DNA of 62,542 nucleotides from Pseudomonas sp. QTF5. GTDB taxonomy: Bacteria; Pseudomonadota; Gammaproteobacteria; Pseudomonadales; Pseudomonadaceae. The position numbers and the translations under genes are program-made. Below the pieces are notes generated by a model. The model was not told where the DNA came from. It worked only from the letters and a program-made list of their open reading frames with translations, and did no database searches. Below, in pieces: positions 58,643-62,542 of the stretch (position 1 is the stretch's first letter; each line of letters starts with the position of its first letter). The stretch lies in contig NZ_AZRW02000037.1 in the NCBI RefSeq assembly GCF_000512695.2, positions 1 through 62,542 on the forward strand, in the 5' to 3' direction.

Positions 58643-59815
58643 TTACTTCGTTGAAGTCCGTCTTTCAGGTTTTGCTTTTCCTGTCCGTTCGCCAGTTTTT
58701 GCATCAAATTCCCCTAAGTGATCCCCGGCCCAGTTGTACACTTCGACGGCGCCATGTTGATAATCCCACTCATAAATGCGCTTCTTACTTTCCCAGCGTT
58801 TTCGATTTCCTTTAGTCTGAACAGGGATAGCATCGGGGAATGCCGGCAGAACCTTTGGCGGAGGATGATAACCGTGGTCGCCACTGATAGGCCTTGCCAC
58901 CACTACGTATAGTGGCTTCACCCCCGAATCCGCCGGAAACACAAGAATGAAATCCTTGTACTCAGGCGGATACACCGGATTCACGATGATGCTGTCAGCT
59001 GCCTTCGTCGGCGGATAAACCCAGATGTGCGGTGCTTGTGGTGCGGCTTCCAAAGCGGGGATGCCGAGGACGTTTGAACCGTCCTCGGCCGGTGTCCAGA
59101 TCAGCTCGATGCCGTCCCCAAGATCAGCCACCTGCTGACCGCCGCGCAAGGTGAATTGCGCGACATCGACCATTTCCCAGTCACGGTTTTTGCCGGTGTA
59201 GAAACCGTATCCCTTCAGACTGCCGTCAGCCTGTTGCTCGACCCGCAGGCGCACGCGGGTGCGGGCCTGTTTAAGGGCGCGCAGTTGGTCTTCGGTGTAG
59301 AGCGAGCTGTCGCCAAGGCTCGACGGTATGACCAGGGCCACCAAGCCTGCCAAGGTGGCCGCAGCGGTGCTGGCGGCGACTGAGGGCAGTGCGGCGAACG
59401 CTGAGCCGGCCAAAGCAAAACTACCGAAACCCGCCGGAATCGCAGTGCCACTGATTTTCTTGAGCGGCACGACACCGGCTTCATCAGCCTCGCGAGCGCC
59501 GAGCAGAACCAGTTCGCCGTAGTCTTTCAGGCTGTCAGTCGGAACAACGCCGGAGGGATTCGTGTAGTCGATGATTGCGTCGGGCAGCTTGCAGGACTTG
59601 GCAAACACGCAACCCGCGCGGACAACGTCGTCCTTTTTTGCAACGACTTGAAGGCTGTCTTCGAAGGCCTGTTGTCTGGCGAGCATGGCATCGTAGGCGT
59701 TTTGCCTGGCATCCCGCTCGGCCAATTCAGTGGCCGTCATGTAGCGGTGAGTGATGTGATGCCCGTCACCTGACGGTGGGTTTTGCACCCGGGGAATGTC
59801 CTTGTTGCCAGCCAC
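58643..59815 (-). CDS. S-type pyocin-domain protein with colicin E3-type rRNase end
   Basis: The 390-residue protein has a short N-terminal leader (GDGHHITHRYMTATELAERD), a helical stretch, and a Gly/Ala-rich hydrophobic segment (about 150-190). The S-type pyocin domain (about 200-310) follows. The C-terminal nuclease has KGNRKRW and IYEWDYQHGAVE, aligning D351, H354, E358 and R385/386 with the E3 catalytic set D510, H513, E517, R545. E3 cleaves 16S rRNA in the A site. At 390 residues it lacks the usual receptor-binding region of S pyocins. Starts with GTG (RBS AAAGGAC). No PrtN-type P-box or SOS box was found upstream. Confidence 0.85.
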   Translation of the reverse strand: MAGNKDIPRVQNPPSGDGHHITHRYMTATELAERDARQNAYDAMLARQQAFEDSLQVVAKKDDVVRAGCVFAKSCKLPDAIIDYTNPSGVVPTDSLKDYGELVLLGAREADEAGVVPLKKISGTAIPAGFGSFALAGSAFAALPSVAASTAAATLAGLVALVIPSSLGDSSLYTEDQLRALKQARTRVRLRVEQQADGSLKGYGFYTGKNRDWEMVDVAQFTLRGGQQVADLGDGIELIWTPAEDGSNVLGIPALEAAPQAPHIWVYPPTKAADSIIVNPVYPPEYKDFILVFPADSGVKPLYVVVARPISGDHGYHPPPKVLPAFPDAIPVQTKGNRKRWESKKRIYEWDYQHGAVEVYNWAGDHLGEFDAKTGERTGKAKPERRTSTK

Positions 59816-59916
59816 TGATTGTCCTTTCGTTCGTCCATCGGCAACCCCCGAGAGAGGGGCTGCGCGACGTTAACGAACGTGGCTGATCGTGGCTGTAGGA
59901 CGAATCCTGAATGTCG

Positions 59917-61125
59917 TTAAGAGTGTTCTCTATCACTCAGGAAAACAGGTGCAGTGCTCTTGCGACTCGCCGCCGCTGTCACCGCATAACCGATCAATGC
60001 CGCCAGTATCGAACCGGTCAGAATCCCCATTCGATCCATCCCGGCGTATTCACTGGCGCCGGGCACGAAGGCCAGGGAGCCGACAAACAGGCTCATGGTG
60101 AAACCGATGCCGCAGAGAATGGCTACGCCCAGTATCTGGCCCCAGTTGGCGCCTTGGGGCAGGGCGGCGATGCCTATTTTCACTGCCAGCCAGGTCAGGC
60201 CGAACACGCCGACCATCTTGCCCAGTAGCAGGCCGACGGCGATGCCCATTGGCACGTCGTGGGTGAAGCTTTCGACGGTCACGCCGCTCAGGGACAGGCC
60301 GGCGTTGGCGAAGGCGAACAGCGGCAGGATGCCGTAGGCTACCCATGGATGCAGGGCATGTTCCAGGGTCAGCAGTGGCGAAGGCTCAGCGTTTTTCGTG
60401 CGCAGGGGAATGCAGAAGGCCAGGGTTACGCCGGCCAGCGTGGCGTGCACGCCACTCTTGAGTACGCAGACCCAGAGGATCAACCCGATGATCATGTACG
60501 GCCCGAGCTTGACCACGCCGAGTCGGTTCATCCCGATCAAGGCCGCGATGCAGGCCGCGGCCAATGCCAGGGACAAGGTCGACAGTGCGCCGGAATAGAA
60601 GATCGCGATGATGATGATCGCGCCCAGGTCGTCGATGATCGCCAGGGTCATGAGGAACAGTTTCAGCGACACTGGCACGCGTTTGCCCAGCAGGGCCAGT
60701 ACGCCGAGGGCGAAGGCGATGTCGGTGGCGGTCGGGATGGCCCAGCCACTCAGGGCGGACGGATTGTCGCGGTTGAGGAACCAGTAGATCAGCGCCGGCA
60801 CCACCATGCCGCCAATCGCGGCCGCGCCGGGCAGGACGATCTGCGACGGTTTCGACAGTTGGCCGTCGAGGACTTCGCGTTTCACTTCCAGGCCGATCAG
60901 CAGGAAGAATAGCGCCATCAGGCCGTCATTGATCCACAGCAGCAGCGGCTTGGCGATCTTCAGCGCGCCGATCTGAGCCACCACCGGGGTGTCCAGCAGG
61001 CCGCTATAGAGCCACGACAGCGATGAGTTGTTGATGATCAGGGCGAGAGCGGCCGCGGCGATCAATAACAGACCGCTGGCAGCTTCCAACTGAAAGAAAC
61101 GCGTGAACGTGCTACGCAGAGGCAA
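59917..61125 (-). CDS. nhaA: Na+/H+ antiporter NhaA
   Basis: NhaA expels Na+ in exchange for two H+ across the inner membrane. The 402-residue protein has 12 hydrophobic segments. The ion-binding Asp pair (E. coli D163/D164) is in LMTLAIIDDLGAI (near 163-164) and the conserved PTATDIAFALGVL lies at about 127-139. ATG at 61125. The promoter lies in the AT-rich divergent region. Confidence 0.95.
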   Translation of the reverse strand: MPLRSTFTRFFQLEAASGLLLIAAAALALIINNSSLSWLYSGLLDTPVVAQIGALKIAKPLLLWINDGLMALFFLLIGLEVKREVLDGQLSKPSQIVLPGAAAIGGMVVPALIYWFLNRDNPSALSGWAIPTATDIAFALGVLALLGKRVPVSLKLFLMTLAIIDDLGAIIIIAIFYSGALSTLSLALAAACIAALIGMNRLGVVKLGPYMIIGLILWVCVLKSGVHATLAGVTLAFCIPLRTKNAEPSPLLTLEHALHPWVAYGILPLFAFANAGLSLSGVTVESFTHDVPMGIAVGLLLGKMVGVFGLTWLAVKIGIAALPQGANWGQILGVAILCGIGFTMSLFVGSLAFVPGASEYAGMDRMGILTGSILAALIGYAVTAAASRKSTAPVFLSDREHS

Positions 61126-61376
61126 GGTCGCTCTCCATCGATGAATTCAAAAGGTGGCACACCCTAACCCGTACCGTTAGTTGTTAAAACAAAAGTTATA
61201 TTCTTTTTTGTTATATACCGTTACAACGTGGTCGCTCAGCAAAGGCCAGAGCCTAGCAGTTGCCAGACGTATTGGACCTCAGCTGTATCTGTGCATGATG
61301 TAGGTTCTTTCCTAAGCTTGTGGGCTGAGCCTTGCGACACGGCCGACTCTTTGCCTGATTCAACGAGAAAACCATC
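61126..61376. other. AT-rich divergent region nhaA/PLP enzyme
   Basis: A 251-base region with a pronounced AT-rich block (61180-61225) that contains GTTATAT twice, 15-16 bases apart, separated by TCTTTTTT. It probably holds both promoters. No palindromic operator is obvious. Confidence 0.5.
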
Positions 61377-62471
61377 ATGAGCGACAACCGACAGTGGGCT
61401 CGCGAAGCCATCCGGATCATCGAAGCCGACTTCCAGCGCAGCGCCGACACCCACCTGATCCCCTTGCCGCTGCCGGGGTTGCCGGGCATCGAGTTGTACT
61501 TCAAGGATGAGTCGAGCCATCCCACCGGCAGCCTGAAACACCGGTTGGCGCGTTCGTTGTTCCTCTACGCCCTGTGTAACGGCTGGCTCAAACCCGGTGC
61601 GCCGGTGATCGAAGCCTCCAGCGGCTCGACGGCGATTTCCGAGGCGTACTTCGCCCGCCTGCTGGGTTTGCCGTTCATTGCGGTGATGCCCGCGACCACG
61701 TCCAAGGAAAAAATCGCGCAGATCGCGTTCTACGGTGGCAAGAGCCATCTGGTGGACGATCCGACGCAGATCTACGCCGAGTCCGAACGCCTGGCTCACG
61801 AACACGATGGGCACTTCATCGACCAGTTCACCTACGCCGAGCGCGCCACCGACTGGCGGGCGAACAACAACATCGCCGAATCGATCTTCCAGCAGATGCG
61901 TTTCGAGCAGCACCCGGAACCGAGCTGGCTGATTTCCAGCCCCGGCACCGGCGGCACCACCGCGACGCTCGGCCGTTACGTGCGCTATCGCCAGCACTGC
62001 ACCCGCGTGCTGTGCGCCGATGCCGAGCGTTCGGTGTTCTTCGATTATTACCAGACCGGCGATGCCAGCCTGCGCCTGGATTGCGGGTCACGGATTGAAG
62101 GCATTGGCCGGCCACGGGTTGAAGCATCGTTCCTGCCCAAGGTGATCGATGCGATGGTCAAAGTGCCAGACGAGTTGTCGCTGGCGGCCATGCATTACCT
62201 GGCGCAGCGTTTGGGGCGACGGGTTGGCGGATCGAGCGGGACCAACCTGATCGGCGCCTTGATGGCGGCCCAGCAGATGGTGGCGGCGGGGAAGTCGGGG
62301 TCGATCGTGGCGATTCTGTGCGATGGCGGCGAGCGCTATGCCACCACCTATTACGATCAGGCCTGGCTCAAGGCCCAGGGGTATGAGTTGAGTGGTTTGA
62401 TGGATGCCGTGGCGGCGAGTGTCGAGCGCGGCGAGCCGCTGCCATCGACGGTACTACGCGCCAACATCTGA
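61377..62471 (+). CDS. PLP-dependent cysteine synthase/desulfhydrase family enzyme (Cds1-like)
   Basis: The 364-residue fold-type II PLP enzyme has the Schiff-base Lys in PTGSLKHRLA (about 49-58). The phosphate/substrate loop is EASSGSTAISEA, and there is a glycine-rich GTGGTTATLGRY. It resembles the L-cysteine desulfhydrase Cds1 group, releasing H2S, pyruvate and ammonia from cysteine, rather than CysK/CysM. Direction of the in vivo reaction is inferred. The ATG at 61377 follows GAGAAAACC. No terminator was seen before the terminal repeat. Confidence 0.82.
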   Translation: MSDNRQWAREAIRIIEADFQRSADTHLIPLPLPGLPGIELYFKDESSHPTGSLKHRLARSLFLYALCNGWLKPGAPVIEASSGSTAISEAYFARLLGLPFIAVMPATTSKEKIAQIAFYGGKSHLVDDPTQIYAESERLAHEHDGHFIDQFTYAERATDWRANNNIAESIFQQMRFEQHPEPSWLISSPGTGGTTATLGRYVRYRQHCTRVLCADAERSVFFDYYQTGDASLRLDCGSRIEGIGRPRVEASFLPKVIDAMVKVPDELSLAAMHYLAQRLGRRVGGSSGTNLIGALMAAQQMVAAGKSGSIVAILCDGGERYATTYYDQAWLKAQGYELSGLMDAVAASVERGEPLPSTVLRANI

Positions 62472-62485
62472 CACACCGAAGATCA

Positions 62486-62542
62486 AATAATGAAATGGCT
62501 ACCCCCGCCGCCCCCTGCGATCGCCCACTAAGCTTTCGCAGG
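62486..62542. repeat. 57-bp inverted repeat, right copy
   Basis: Exact reverse complement of 5-61. It begins 14 bases past the stop of the PLP-enzyme gene and contains most of the hairpin described at the left end. Confidence 0.9.

Noticed and set aside
59816..59916. PrtN P-box or SOS box for the pyocin-like gene
   Set aside because: Neither an ATTGNNGT-type repeat nor CTG-N10-CAG was found in the upstream region.

Overview
The window is bacterial chromosome of the Pseudomonas fluorescens group. Evidence: GC-rich coding with Pseudomonas-type gene neighbourhoods (rimO/kup, dinB, proS, ampG, the aotJQMOP arginine transporter, the PA0919/PA0920-like mprF pair), three initiator tRNAs, and many copies of the REP/REPIN palindromes (core GGGAGCGGGCTTGCTCGCG) typical of this group. 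There is no prophage, CRISPR array, rRNA operon or intact insertion sequence.

Layout. 0.1-4.2 kb: trmO, rhlG, yehS, an S4-domain pseudouridine synthase and a GNAT enzyme, with REPINs between them. 4.2-7.8 kb: rimO and kup, divergent. 7.9-17.8 kb: an accessory island with a DUF3077 gene behind a strikingly structured leader, then a type I restriction-modification locus transcribed leftward in the order hsdR, winged-HTH protein, AbiEii-like nucleotidyltransferase, PP2C-like phosphatase, hsdM, hsdS. 17.8-21.7 kb: an aminoacyl-phosphatidylglycerol hydrolase/synthase pair. 22.0-22.7 kb: three tandem tRNA-fMet genes on a 298-bp repeat. 22.9-31.7 kb: housekeeping genes (SOS-box dinB, proS, ampG, an alkyltransferase-like protein, DUF481, a cold-shock protein, dcd). 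32-36.3 kb: aotJQMOP. 36.7-39.4 kb: an ATP-dependent ligase and its associated exonuclease. 39.7-45.6 kb: a lipoprotein acylase, a GST, an isochorismatase-fold protein and a four-gene operon with two SEC-C proteins. 45.8-48.6 kb: tandem OmpA-family lipoproteins, DUF1145 and a collagen-like protein. 48.8-58.3 kb: copD-like gene, dinG, a GH50-like glycosidase, a serine hydrolase, an OmpA-like lipoprotein, pdxH and a glycine-zipper lipoprotein. 58.4-59.8 kb: a short S-type pyocin-domain protein with a colicin E3-type rRNase end and a putative immunity gene. 59.9-62.5 kb: nhaA and a PLP enzyme. The two window ends carry the same 57-bp sequence in inverted orientation.

The two most interesting places are both in the accessory island. 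(1) The leader of the DUF3077 gene can form a 12-bp-closed three-way junction, a competing anti-stem, and two hairpins with the same loop, each loop complementary to one internal segment. It looks like an uncharacterised cis-regulatory RNA. (2) The hsd locus contains a three-gene wHTH/nucleotidyltransferase/phosphatase cassette with its own 30-bp palindromic operator overlapping a candidate promoter, which suggests a toxin-antitoxin-like module built into a restriction system. Everything here was read by eye; no database search or structure prediction was run.
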